64,000 nt of DNA from Candidatus Hydrogenedentota bacterium (GTDB lineage: Bacteria > Hydrogenedentota > Hydrogenedentia > Hydrogenedentales > JAGMZX01), in the NCBI GenBank assembly GCA_029556545.1, contig JAKQEQ010000029.1:1-64000 (forward strand). The letters are read 5' to 3'. The position numbers and the translations under genes are program-made. Positions 8,115 through 20,567 of the stretch are shown here, in pieces; the stretch's first letter is position 1; each line of letters starts with the position of its first letter. The notes beneath the pieces were generated by a model. That model did no database searches, was not told where the DNA came from, and worked only from the letters and a program-made list of their open reading frames with translations.

Positions 8115-9386
8115 GTGAACTACCTTCTCGACATCGTCATCGGCGGCTGGCGGGTCGCCGCGGAGATGGGGCCGTACCTCTTGTTCGGCTTCCTGGTCGC
8201 GGGCGTGCTCTCGGTGCTGGTGGCGCCGGCCTGGGTCGAGCGCCATCTGGGCGGCCGGGGCCTGCTGCCCGTCGTGAAGAGCGTCCTGTTCGGCGTGCCG
8301 CTGCCGCTGTGCTCCTGCGGCGTCATCGCCGTTAGCGCCTCGATCCGCAGTCACGGCGCGAGTCGCGGCGCGACGGCGGGCTTCCTTCTCGCCACACCGC
8401 AGACGGGTGTGGACTCGATTTTCGCCACGTGGGGCATGCTCGGGCCGGTGTTCGGCGTGTTTCGTCCCCTCGTGGCCATGATCACCGGGATCGCCGGCGG
8501 CGCGCTGGTGGATGCACTTGATCGCGAGGAACCCCGGAACGGGCAAGCGGCGCTCGCGGTGGTCCCCGACCCCGTCGAGGAATTTCCCTCCGGCGAGCCG
8601 ATTACGAGTACGTTGTGGCGCGCCTGGCATTACGGCTTCTTTACGCTGCCGCGCGATATTGCCCGCCCGCTGCTCGCGGGCATCCTGATTGCCGCGCTGA
8701 TCGGCGTGCTGCTGCCCGCGAATTTCCTCGACCGCTACGTGGGCGGCGGCATGCTTGCGATGCTTGTCATGATCGCCATCGGCATCCCGCTCTACGTGTG
8801 CTCGACGGCCTCGATACCGCTTGCGCTCGGGTTCATACACCTCGGCGCGTCGCCCGGCGCGGCCCTCGCCTTCTTGATCGCGGGACCCGCCACCAACGCC
8901 GCGACCATCGCCACCGTCTGGAAGGTCCTGGGGCGCCGCACTGGCATCATCTACCTCGGCACGGTCGCCGTCGGCGCGTTGTGCTCCGGCCTCGTGCTCG
9001 ATACCCTTTACGGCGCGCTCGACGTGCCCGCCGCGCACATGGGGCTCCACGATCACGAAATGGAGATCGGCTGGTTCAGTCATGCGAGCGCCCTCGTGCT
9101 CTTGGCCGTCCTCGCCAACAGCCTGATTCCACGCCGCCAAATTCTTGAAGAAGCCCCCACGACCGCACCCGCGACGGAGTCGCTGACGCTGCGGGTCTCC
9201 GGCATGACGTGCAGCCACTGCTCGAACACCGTCGAACGCGGCCTCAAGGAAGCGTCCGGCGTATCGAGCGCCCGCGTCGACCTTGACTCCGGGCGTGCGG
9301 TCGTGACGGGCGCGCGGCTCGACGGCGAAGCCCTATGCCGCATCGTGCGCGGCTTGGGCTACGAGGCGGAAGTATCCGCCGGCTGA
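8115..9386 (+). CDS. SO_0444-type Cu/Zn efflux permease with C-terminal HMA domain
   Basis: A 423-residue permease of the PF03773 family (predicted metal or metalloid efflux) with about eight membrane segments. Signature motifs are LCSCGVIAVSASIRSHGAS, FLLATPQTGVDSIFATWG and, in the second half, YVCSTASIPLALGFIHLGAS and AGPATNAATI. A heavy-metal-associated domain is fused at the C-terminus, with GMTCSHCSN at about residues 364-372 carrying the metal-binding CxxC. The start is a GTG preceded by a weak AAAGAAA site; an ATG 17 codons downstream would cut into the first helix. The fused HMA domain probably delivers Cu+ or Zn2+ to the pore. No regulator or sensor gene is adjacent. Confidence 0.88.
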   Translation: MNYLLDIVIGGWRVAAEMGPYLLFGFLVAGVLSVLVAPAWVERHLGGRGLLPVVKSVLFGVPLPLCSCGVIAVSASIRSHGASRGATAGFLLATPQTGVDSIFATWGMLGPVFGVFRPLVAMITGIAGGALVDALDREEPRNGQAALAVVPDPVEEFPSGEPITSTLWRAWHYGFFTLPRDIARPLLAGILIAALIGVLLPANFLDRYVGGGMLAMLVMIAIGIPLYVCSTASIPLALGFIHLGASPGAALAFLIAGPATNAATIATVWKVLGRRTGIIYLGTVAVGALCSGLVLDTLYGALDVPAAHMGLHDHEMEIGWFSHASALVLLAVLANSLIPRRQILEEAPTTAPATESLTLRVSGMTCSHCSNTVERGLKEASGVSSARVDLDSGRAVVTGARLDGEALCRIVRGLGYEAEVSAG

Positions 9387-9499
9387 GGCCCCCCGCGGAA
9401 GTCGCGCGCCGCGCAACCAGACCGGCTTGACTCCCTCGAAACGGCTATGTTAGTCAGGCAAGGGCGCGCTGGCGTCCACATGAGGAGCGATCCCGACCG

Positions 9500-10891
9500 A
9501 TGCGCGTATACTGGTGCGAATGCGGACAGAAAATGCGCGTGCCCGAGGACCGGCTCGGGCAGGTGGGGCTCTGTATTCGCTGCGGCAAGACGATCTCGGT
9601 AACCTATGGGAACACACGGAGCGCCGACGCTGCGCCTCCCCGCGCGCCAGGAGGTTCACCGCCCGGCACGTCATTTGAGGCGTTGGGCGGACCGGACCTC
9701 GTAAGACCGCCTCAGTATCCGCCGCCCATGCCCGGCTATGCGCCGTCCGGGCCGCCGAACCCATTCGGCGGGGCCTCCGCCGCGCTGCCGGGCGTTTCCG
9801 TCGCCATGCCGTCGCCTGCGCCGCAGCCCGTGGCGTGGATGCCCCGGACGGACGCGGAGGAGACACCCCTGCCCAAGGAAGACGGCGCTTTTCCTCTCGG
9901 CGCCTACTTCTGGCTCGCGACGCTGCTTTTTCTGGCGTGCCTGTTGCCGCGCGTATCCGCGGGTTTTCCCGCCGAGGGCGCGCGGGTTCACTTCGTGAAC
10001 TTCGAGGTCATGCTCGACGGCGCACAACCGATCACGGCGCGCCTCGCAAGCGGATTTCCGCTGCTTGCCGGCTTCCTCATCATCCTCGCCGCGGCCGCGC
10101 TGCCCGGCGTCGCGCGGTCCCTCGTGCTGCTCCTGCCGGGCGCCGCATACCTGCTCCTCATCGCTGTGGACCCCGAACTGCGCCAGGACACGGGCTCCTG
10201 GCTCCGCGAGACGTTCGCGCCGCTCATCCCCGCCCTTCTCGGAGTGACCGCGTCCTGGATAGGTATTGCGGGACTGTTCGTGGGGAGCCGCGCGCGGTAT
10301 GCCCGGCCGGCAGGCCGCGCCGCTGGCAGGATCAGTGCGGCGGCGGCGGGCGCGTACCTCGTCGGACTTGTCGTCCCAGTCGCGCGGCCCGCCATGCCGG
10401 GATTCGCCGGGTTTCTCGCGCACGGCACCGAAAACGGCGTGCTGTCACGGATTCCCTTCATTTCGCCGCTGATCATATTGAGCGACAGCGAGACGCCGTG
10501 GCAGTATCGGGCGACTGCGTTGACCGCGTTTCTTGCCATATTGCTCTTATTGTCTGCCTGCGTCCTCGCCTTCTTGAACGCCGGACCGCGACCCGGCGCC
10601 CGATCGCGCGCCCAAGGCGCATTCTGGCTCTGGATGTGTCACTTCGCACTGATATGCGTCGGCTGGACAGTACTTGCCGTCGCCATCATGCTTAAGATCA
10701 GCCCCACGCACCTGCCCGACGACCTCCTCTACGCGCCCACGCTGGATATCCCGCTCATGCTCCTGAAGGACTGCGCCTTCCGATACGGCATCGTCTTGCT
10801 CGCGCTGATGGGCGCAACGGACCTCGTGGTGACACTTCGGGACCGCGATCAGGAGCGACGACGCGTGGCGGCCTATGCCGCGACCTTATAA
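9500..10891 (+). CDS. Zinc-ribbon membrane protein of unknown function
   Basis: A 463-residue protein I cannot assign to a named family. The N-terminus is a zinc ribbon ([16 protein letters not shown], then CIRCGK), a style common in planctomycete-like genomes. A Pro/Gly/Ala-rich linker follows to about residue 115. The rest is eight or nine hydrophobic segments separated by short loops. The stop is only 13 bases before the ArfB-like gene, so the two are probably co-transcribed. GAGGAG lies 12 bases before the ATG. The zinc ribbon would be cytoplasmic if it follows the positive-inside rule. No catalytic motif is visible. Confidence 0.7.
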   Translation: MRVYWCECGQKMRVPEDRLGQVGLCIRCGKTISVTYGNTRSADAAPPRAPGGSPPGTSFEALGGPDLVRPPQYPPPMPGYAPSGPPNPFGGASAALPGVSVAMPSPAPQPVAWMPRTDAEETPLPKEDGAFPLGAYFWLATLLFLACLLPRVSAGFPAEGARVHFVNFEVMLDGAQPITARLASGFPLLAGFLIILAAAALPGVARSLVLLLPGAAYLLLIAVDPELRQDTGSWLRETFAPLIPALLGVTASWIGIAGLFVGSRARYARPAGRAAGRISAAAAGAYLVGLVVPVARPAMPGFAGFLAHGTENGVLSRIPFISPLIILSDSETPWQYRATALTAFLAILLLLSACVLAFLNAGPRPGARSRAQGAFWLWMCHFALICVGWTVLAVAIMLKISPTHLPDDLLYAPTLDIPLMLLKDCAFRYGIVLLALMGATDLVVTLRDRDQERRRVAAYAATL

Positions 10892-10904
10892 TGGTGAACG
10901 GCCT

Positions 10905-11252
10905 ATGACGACACCGGCTGAAGAACCTCCTCGAATTCCCGAGGGCGACGTCGAGTTTACCTTCTTCCGCAGCCGGGGACCAGGCGGCCAGAAGAAGAAC
11001 GTGACGGATTCCGCCGTGCGCGCGCGCCACCTTCCCACGGGAATCGTCGTGGTGGCGCAAAGAGGGCGTTCACAGCACCAGAACAAGCGTCTCGCGCTGA
11101 TGGAACTCGAACGGCGGTTGGCGGCGGTGCGGCGCAAGCCGAAGCGGCGCGTGCCTACCCGGCCTACAGGCGCGGCGCGCGAGCGGCGACTCGACGAAAA
11201 ACGCCGCGTGGCCCGAAAAAAGGTCGACCGGCGGCTGCGCGACGACGACTGA
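10905..11252 (+). CDS. ArfB-like peptide chain release factor family protein
   Basis: A 115-residue protein that is essentially the RF-1 catalytic domain (PF00472). [12 protein letters not shown] holds the universal GGQ that hydrolyses peptidyl-tRNA, followed by [18 protein letters not shown]. There is no codon-recognition domain. The tail is strongly basic ([17 protein letters not shown], ending RRLRDDD), as in ArfB/YaeJ, where it inserts into the empty mRNA channel of stalled ribosomes. The residues after GGQ are KKN rather than the VNK of canonical factors. The ATG at 10905 is preferred over one at 10875, which overlaps the upstream gene. Rescue of stalled ribosomes is the likely role, by family knowledge. 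Confidence 0.82.
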   Translation: MTTPAEEPPRIPEGDVEFTFFRSRGPGGQKKNVTDSAVRARHLPTGIVVVAQRGRSQHQNKRLALMELERRLAAVRRKPKRRVPTRPTGAARERRLDEKRRVARKKVDRRLRDDD

Positions 11253-11565
11253 TGGCACGCAATGCAAAGCCTCCGTCACCCCGCGCCAACACGCCCGCCT
11301 CACAATCTGCCACTCGACCGGACATCATGCCACGCTTGCCCAAGGGTTTCTATTGGAACAGGCTGTGCCCGCTTCACCGCGACAGACAACGCAAGTTGGT
11401 CAACACGATACACAACACCACCCTCCTTTTGATTTCGCAATCATCGCTGTGATATCCTCATTCCATGACTGTTACGGGAAAGTCGCAGTCCATGACGGCG
11501 AATTGAACATCCCTCATAAGCCTGTCTGTGTAAACACCTGAAATTGAAGGGGTTATAGGTTCTTC
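11253..11565. other. Intergenic region before tRNA-Ala
   Basis: These 313 bases hold no convincing gene; short open frames lack a ribosome-binding site and family features. TTATAG at about 11553-11558 sits at the right distance to act as the -10 of the tRNA promoter, but no clear -35 accompanies it. Confidence 0.4.
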
Positions 11566-11641
11566 GGGGCTGTAGCTCAGTTGGGAGAGCGCATGACTGG
11601 CAGTCATGAGGCCAGGGGTTCGATCCCCCTCAGCTCCACCA
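11566..11641 (+). tRNA. tRNA-Ala (anticodon GGC)
   Basis: A complete 76-base cloverleaf. The acceptor stem GGGGCTG/CAGCTCC includes G3-U70, the identity element of tRNA-Ala. The D arm (GCTCAGTTGGGAGAGC), the anticodon stem CATGA/TCATG with loop CTGGCAG (anticodon GGC, reads GCC and GCU) and the T arm (AGGGGTTCGATCCCCCT) are intact. The 3' CCA is encoded. Confidence 0.97.
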
Positions 11642-11650
11642 TTGACGACA

Positions 11651-11684
11651 AAGGACTTACGGATATCCCGTAGGTCCTTCTTGT
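11651..11684 (+). terminator. Intrinsic terminator of tRNA-Ala
   Basis: Twelve-base arms AAGGACTTACGG (11651-11662) and CCGTAGGTCCTT (11668-11679) pair with one G-U around a five-base loop, followed by a T-rich run. It lies ten bases after the tRNA. Confidence 0.8.
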
Positions 11685-11748
11685 TTCTCGTGGATCCCTA
11701 TTTGATCATGGTCCAAACGGTGGACTCACTCAACGGGAACCGCTCACG

Positions 11749-13254
11749 ATGCGTTCGCGCGGAATAAGGGTGCAATCATCGTCAAACGCCGACGGGGCCC
11801 TGGAGGGCGCGGTTGTCGTCTGGTTCCGGCTGGACCTGCGCCTTGCGGACAATCCGGCGCTCGCTGCCGCTACGGCGCGGGGCGGCACTATAGTGCCTGT
11901 TTTCGTTTGGGCGCCCGATGAAGACGGCGGATGGCCGCCGGGCGCGGCCAGTCGGTGGTGGCTGCATCATTCGTTGCGCGGGCTCGATGAGAACCTGCGG
12001 GCTCGCGGCTCGCGGCTCATCCTTCGTAACGGACCCTCGTTACAGACATTGCGCGAGCTTATCCGAGAGACGGGCGCAATGGCGGTGTATTGGAATCGGC
12101 GCTATGAGCCGGCCGCGCGCGAGCGGGATGCTGCCGTCGAGGGAGCGCTGCGACAAGCAGGGATCGAGGTGCGCACGTTTAACAGCGCACTCCTGGTCGA
12201 ACCCGGCGACTTGGCGACGCGCGCGGGCCGCCCGTTCCAGGTGTTCACCCCTTTCTGGAAGGCCGCCGCAACGCTGGAACCGCATGCGCCTGTCGATGCA
12301 CCGAGTCGATTGCCGGCGCCGCGCCGTTGGCCTCCCGGGGTGCGGCTCGACCAGCTTGCGTTGCTTCCTGAAGTGGACTGGGCCGCGGGGCTGCGGGCGG
12401 CATGGACGCCCGGGGAGTCGGGGGCCCATGCGCAGGTGCGCATGTTCTTCGATGAGGCGGCGGGGTACACCGAGGCGCGAGACCGGCCCGGCGTAAGGGG
12501 CACATCGCGCGTTTCGCCCCACCTGCACTTCGGCGAGATCAGCCCGCATGCGGTATATCACGCCCTCCAGGAACAGGCCGCCGCGAAGACCTGGTCTGGC
12601 GTCGTGCGCGGCACGGAGGCCTTCCTGCGGCAACTCTACTGGCGGGAGTTCGCGCATCATCTGCTTTTTCACTTTCCCCACACGACCGACGCGCCGCTTA
12701 ACCCCGCGTTTCGGGAGTTCCCATGGCGATCCGACGCGAAGGCGTTCTGGCTCTGGAGCAAAGGCAAGACCGGCTACCCCATCGTGGACGCCGCGATGCG
12801 CGAACTATGGACCATCGGCTGGATGCACAACCGGGCGCGGATGATCGCAGCCTCGTTTCTCGTGAAAGACCTATTGCTACCATGGCAACAAGGCGCGCGC
12901 GGGTTCTGGGACACACTTGTTGACGCGGACCTGGCGAACAACACCCTCGGTTGGCAGTGGGTCGCGGGCTGCGGCGCGGACGCCGCGCCGTATTTCCGAG
13001 TCTTTAACCCGGAATTGCAGTCACGCAAGTTTGATAGCGACGGCGCATATATTTGCGCCTGGGCGCCGGAGCTTGCCCGATTGCCAGATGCCCGGCTGCA
13101 CGCGCCGTGGACCGCGGCGCCCGCGGAGCTGCACGCTGCGGGCATCATCCTGGGTCGAGACTATCCCCGCCGCATGGTTGACCATAGCGAAGCACGAGCG
13201 GACGCGCTGGCGGCCTACGAAGTGATGAAATCGCAACGCCGGTCGAAACGATAG
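11749..13254 (+). CDS. phrB: Deoxyribodipyrimidine photolyase
   Basis: A 501-residue DNA photolyase of the cryptochrome/photolyase family, which uses light and FADH- to split cyclobutane pyrimidine dimers. The N-terminal antenna domain opens with VVWFRLDLRLADNPAL, the usual start of the alpha/beta domain. The helical FAD domain shows TSRVSPHLHFGEISP, REFAHHLLFHFPH and the highly conserved stretch WMHNRARMIAASFLVKDLL. DADLANNTLGWQWVAGCGAD and PYFRVFNP complete the family signature. No residue essential to the family looks lost. The first ATG at 11749 adds about 17 residues before the fold and has only a weak ribosome-binding site, so the start is slightly uncertain. The gene follows the tRNA terminator and should have its own promoter. 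Confidence 0.93.
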   Translation: MRSRGIRVQSSSNADGALEGAVVVWFRLDLRLADNPALAAATARGGTIVPVFVWAPDEDGGWPPGAASRWWLHHSLRGLDENLRARGSRLILRNGPSLQTLRELIRETGAMAVYWNRRYEPAARERDAAVEGALRQAGIEVRTFNSALLVEPGDLATRAGRPFQVFTPFWKAAATLEPHAPVDAPSRLPAPRRWPPGVRLDQLALLPEVDWAAGLRAAWTPGESGAHAQVRMFFDEAAGYTEARDRPGVRGTSRVSPHLHFGEISPHAVYHALQEQAAAKTWSGVVRGTEAFLRQLYWREFAHHLLFHFPHTTDAPLNPAFREFPWRSDAKAFWLWSKGKTGYPIVDAAMRELWTIGWMHNRARMIAASFLVKDLLLPWQQGARGFWDTLVDADLANNTLGWQWVAGCGADAAPYFRVFNPELQSRKFDSDGAYICAWAPELARLPDARLHAPWTAAPAELHAAGIILGRDYPRRMVDHSEARADALAAYEVMKSQRRSKR

Positions 13255-13354
13255 CACGTCTGATCTCGCCGGGCCGCGACGGATGAGACATCGGACTCTC
13301 TGCCCGGCAATGGCGCCGCCACGCCCGTCCCACGTGTTCGAGGAACGCCGTCAA

Positions 13355-16336
<2,982 letters not shown>

Positions 16337-16587
16337 AGTGTGACCCTCCGCTCTGCCGTTCAATCAATATCGCCGTATAGTCATCGAGAAGCCAGAAGTT
16401 GCCGGCCACATGCCGCAAACGCACGACGATCTCCGCCTTATTGCCGGCAGACTTGACTTCGCGAACCGATCGGACACTATATCACCCCGTAGTCTTACCC
16501 ATTGGGAAAATCTGCGGGAAAACCGCCGAACCGGGATGTCCCATTCATTGTTGAAGCCGCCGACGGCGTCCACAGCATCGTTACTCC
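16337..16587 (-). other. Long leader with coding-like remnant
   Basis: The ~245-base leader between the predicted promoter and the start of the InlB-repeat gene has no known riboswitch that I recognise. One minus-strand frame in its proximal part reads KAEIVVRLRHVAG then NFWLLDDYTAILIE, which resembles the end of a jelly-roll (MAM-type) domain. It follows a TGA near 16479 and runs on out of frame into the InlB gene. It is probably a decayed gene end. Confidence 0.35.
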
Positions 16588-16616
16588 AATGTAGGCGACG
16601 CTGAACCGCTTGTCAA
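16588..16616 (-). promoter_or_regulatory. Sigma-70-type promoter of the InlB-repeat gene
   Basis: On the minus strand TTGACA (16616-16611) is followed after 17 bases by TACATT (16593-16588). The -35 is perfect and the -10 has two mismatches. Transcription should start near 16581. Confidence 0.65.
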
Positions 16617-16734
16617 GCTGTTCTTGTTACATTTCCGTTGTATCCAGCCTATGCGCGGTGCTGTTCGCCAAGAGGATAGGTCAATACGGAGACACGACCT
16701 GAGCGCCGAGGCGGACGCCAAGACGGATGGACCA

Positions 16735-16831
16735 CTACTCGCGGGGCGGCCCTTCTAGTTCCTCACGCCACCGGGCAGCCTCAGACCTCCTGGGTCCTGT
16801 CCACTGCGGCGGAGAGGATGTTGATCCTCAT
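16735..16831 (-). pseudogene. Remnant of a RelE/ParE-type toxin gene
   Basis: An ATG overlaps the antitoxin stop in an ATGA arrangement, as in intact modules, but reads only MRINILSAAVDRTQEV before a TGA at 16781. In another frame the sequence continues AARWREELEGPPRE to a TAG at 16735. Partners of this antitoxin family normally encode ~95-residue toxins, so only the 5' end and a short frameshifted piece survive. The assignment to RelE/ParE rests on position and the short N-terminus. Confidence 0.5.
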
Positions 16832-17046
16832 TCGAACCGGTTCCTGAGTTCCCGCTTGGCCTCTTCCCATTCGGCAATAAGCGCCTTGCCGTCAGCGACC
16901 CTGGCTGCCGTCTCCTTGAGAGCTTCCTCATGCCATGGAGGCGATTCCACCTCCGCGGCGTTTCTTGAAAGGTCGGCCCATAGCGCCTCCATGGCCTGAA
17001 GCTTCTCTTCTCGAGACATCTGCGCAATCTGCTCTGTGGTTATCAT
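16828..17046 (-). CDS. Addiction-module antitoxin (PF09720/TIGR02574 type)
   Basis: A 72-residue protein with the typical features of the family: the helix QMSREEKLQAMEALWADL, the PPWHEEALKE motif in the middle and the C-terminal WEEAKRELRNR. Members neutralise RelE/ParE-like toxins encoded immediately downstream and usually repress their own operon. GGTGGAG lies eight bases before the ATG. The gene itself looks intact, but its toxin partner survives only as a fragment starting at the overlapping ATGA. Without a toxin it may be an orphan antitoxin or a relic. It is transcribed away from the hybrid kinase gene. Confidence 0.8.
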   Translation of the reverse strand: MITTEQIAQMSREEKLQAMEALWADLSRNAAEVESPPWHEEALKETAARVADGKALIAEWEEAKRELRNRFE

Positions 17047-17335
17047 GATGATTCACTCCACCCTTTCTGGAGCGCGGACTCAATTCCTGCCAATGCTCGT
17101 CGAAATGATGACCATTCTTTCGGCCTTCTGTTGAACGTTCGTGCAACCATCATATAGGCTTCCCCTTGTCTCTACAAACCCATGAGACGGGGGGGGTCCC
17201 GGGATGGAGACGTGGGGGCGCGCGACGCAGCCGAGTGTCTCTTGCGTTGGGGCGTTAGGTTGGTGTTTTGCCGGCGCGGATTCCGCACAGCGTCGGGAGA
17301 CAGTGGACGGGACCAACGGGTCAGAGGGGCGACAT

Positions 17336-19786
17336 ATGCCGTCAGCGTTACGGGATGACACGGCGGGTCCGGCGCCGGGCGCGCCAAGAACGGAGGCGCA
17401 AGCAGCCGGTTTCGACGATGCTTTCGTGAAGCGGCTTGTCACGTCGCGCCGCATAATTATGCTTGCGGGGGCGTGGTTCGCCCTATTCGTCATCGTGTCC
17501 GACGTATTGCCTTTGGCGTTCGGGCTCTATTACCAGCATGTGCTCTCGGCCATGGAGGCGGTCTCCCTCGTTATCCTGGCAAGCATCACGGTGTTCTTCG
17601 CCCGACAAGTCCGGGGTTTTTCCACGGTCATACGACCGATGCTCCTTGGCCTGGTCCTGTTCGCCGTGGGCAACGGCCTGCTGATCATCGCAAGTTACCC
17701 TCCTCTTGTCTCGCCCCTAAACTCCGCGACCGTCCATGCCCTCTACGTCGCCGTCGCGCACTTGCTCCGCGGTTGCGGCGGCGTCGCCCTCGCGGCGGGT
17801 TTGCTGCTCGGCATCGTTCAACTCGTCGTCGAGCGGCAGCGGGCGGAGCAGGAGAGACGCCGGCTGTCGCACGAGGTAAACGAGCGCGTTCGCATCGAGC
17901 ATGAGCTGCGCGCGGGTGAGGAGAGGTACCGGTTCCTCGTCGAAATGCTGAGTGAGGGAATCTGGACCATCGACAAGGACGAAAAGACGACATTCGTGAA
18001 CGCCCGTATGGCCGAGATGTTGGGCTACACGGTGGCCGCGATGATGGGCAGGCGCCTCTTTGATTTCCTGGACGCTTCGGGGATCGCGCGGGCCAAACAG
18101 TACTTGGCGCGGCGGAGGGAGGGTATCCGGGAGCAACACGATTTCGAATTCGTGAGAAGCGACGGATCACGCATGGTTGCCATGATCGACACCGCGCCGA
18201 TTCTCGACGCGGACGGACGATACAACGGGGCCATAGCGGGGGTGGTGGACATCACGGACCGCAAACGCGCCGAACTCGAGCGTGTGCTCCTGGCCGCGGG
18301 CATCGAGCAGGCCGCCGAAGCGGTCATCATTACGGACGTTTCCGGCAAGATCGAATACGTTAATCCCGCGTTCATGCGCATCTCCGGATACACGCGCGAA
18401 GAGGCGATCGGACGAACGCCGATGTTGTTGAGTAGCGGCACACACGACGAAGCTTTCTACGAGGCTATGTGGCGGGACCTGGATGCCGGCAAGGTGTGGC
18501 AGGGCCGCGTAACGAACAAACGGAAGAACGGCGAACTTTACGAGGAGGATGTGACCATTTCGCCCGTTCGGAACGAAGCCGGCGAGACGAGCCATTACGT
18601 CTCCCTCCAGCGCGACGTCACGAAAGAGGTCACGCTCGAACGGCAATTTCGGCAGGCGCAGAAGATGGAGGCCATCGGCACGCTCGCCGGGGGCATCGCG
18701 CACGACATGAACAACGTCCTGTCATTAATTCTCTGCCACTGCGAATTGGGTCTCGAACAGGCGCCGAAAGAGGACGTCTCGCGGGCTCACCTCGTGGGCA
18801 TCGAGCGCGCCGCGCGCCGCGCATCGGACCTGGTGGCGCATATATTGACCTTCAGCCGCCGAGATGAACCGTACCTGCGCCCGGTGGCCGTCGCCCCGAT
18901 GATCGGGGAAACGCTGCGTTTTCTCCGGCTCTCGCTCCCGCCCAACATCCGCATTCGCCAGCACATTGAGTGCGAAGACGCCTGGGTCCTTGCCGAGCCG
19001 ACCCAGCTCCACCAGATCGTCATGAATCTCTGCACGAACGCCTATCACGCCATGCGCCAGGAAGGCGGCCTGATCGAAGTCACCGTCGATGCCCCACGAA
19101 TCGAGACGCCTTTCGTAGGCGACGTGGGTGTACTGGATCTCGGCGACTACGTCCGCCTGCGTGTCCACGACACGGGTCACGGCATGGATACCGACGCCGT
19201 CCAGCACATTTTTGAGCCCTTCTACACCACCAAGCAACCCGGAGAGGGTACCGGTCTTGGCCTGCCCACCGTTCACGGCATCGTCATGAACTGCAGGGGC
19301 GCCATCACCGTGCAGACGGCGCCCGGCATGGGCGCCGAGTTCTCCGTTTACTTGCCGCGCGTCGAAGGCGAATTCTCGAAGCGCGGGGAGCGAACCGCCC
19401 CGCCCGAAGGGCAGTACGAAAGCGTTCTCGTGGTGGACGATGACCAGCGGCTCGCCGAGGTTGCCGCCGAGGTGCTTCGGTCGCTGCACTATCGCGTCGA
19501 GGTCGAGACCCACAGCCCGCGGGCGCTCGAGCGTTTTCTTGCGGCTCCCGAGGTCTTTGATTTGATCCTCCTCGACAATACGATGCCACATATGGATGGG
19601 CTGCAACTGGCCGTCAGAATACACACCGTACGGCCCGACCTGCCCGTCGTTATCATGACCGGCTTCACAGACAGCCTGTCGCAGGAACTGGTGCGGGAAT
19701 TGGGGGCCACCGATCTGATGATGAAGCCGATCGACAAGGACAAGCTCGCCCGGACGGTACGCCACGCGCTCGACGGCGTCGCATAG
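17336..19786 (+). CDS. Membrane hybrid histidine kinase with two PAS domains and a receiver
   Basis: An 816-residue sensor kinase. The ATG at 17336 is chosen because GAGGGG lies seven bases upstream; the frame is open further to 17204. Residues ~38-165 contain four membrane segments, followed by a coiled coil (VVERQRAEQERRRLSHEV). Two PAS domains follow (ERYRFLVEMLSEGIWTID; VIITDVSGKIEYVNPAF). The phosphoacceptor helix is GTLAGGIAHDMNNVLS. The ATPase has its N-box (NLCTNAYHAM), HDTGHGMD and GEGTGLGL. A receiver domain at the C-terminus has DDDQRL, LILLDNTMPHMDG (phosphoacceptor Asp) and the MMKPID lysine. All key residues are present. No response regulator is adjacent, so its output target is unknown. 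Confidence 0.92.
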   Translation: MPSALRDDTAGPAPGAPRTEAQAAGFDDAFVKRLVTSRRIIMLAGAWFALFVIVSDVLPLAFGLYYQHVLSAMEAVSLVILASITVFFARQVRGFSTVIRPMLLGLVLFAVGNGLLIIASYPPLVSPLNSATVHALYVAVAHLLRGCGGVALAAGLLLGIVQLVVERQRAEQERRRLSHEVNERVRIEHELRAGEERYRFLVEMLSEGIWTIDKDEKTTFVNARMAEMLGYTVAAMMGRRLFDFLDASGIARAKQYLARRREGIREQHDFEFVRSDGSRMVAMIDTAPILDADGRYNGAIAGVVDITDRKRAELERVLLAAGIEQAAEAVIITDVSGKIEYVNPAFMRISGYTREEAIGRTPMLLSSGTHDEAFYEAMWRDLDAGKVWQGRVTNKRKNGELYEEDVTISPVRNEAGETSHYVSLQRDVTKEVTLERQFRQAQKMEAIGTLAGGIAHDMNNVLSLILCHCELGLEQAPKEDVSRAHLVGIERAARRASDLVAHILTFSRRDEPYLRPVAVAPMIGETLRFLRLSLPPNIRIRQHIECEDAWVLAEPTQLHQIVMNLCTNAYHAMRQEGGLIEVTVDAPRIETPFVGDVGVLDLGDYVRLRVHDTGHGMDTDAVQHIFEPFYTTKQPGEGTGLGLPTVHGIVMNCRGAITVQTAPGMGAEFSVYLPRVEGEFSKRGERTAPPEGQYESVLVVDDDQRLAEVAAEVLRSLHYRVEVETHSPRALERFLAAPEVFDLILLDNTMPHMDGLQLAVRIHTVRPDLPVVIMTGFTDSLSQELVRELGATDLMMKPIDKDKLARTVRHALDGVA

Positions 19787-20486
<700 letters not shown>

Positions 20487-20567
20487 GCGTCGGCGCGCAT
20501 CCACCATACCGAATCAAGTCAAGAACCGATCGTTTTTGGACAATCCTGAAAGAGGAGGACGCTGGGC

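Noticed and set aside
8037-9218. 393-codon open frame on the minus strand
   Set aside because: Antisense to the metal permease, with clear motifs on the + strand only.
11252-11452. 66-residue gene before the tRNA
   Set aside because: No ribosome-binding site and no recognisable features.
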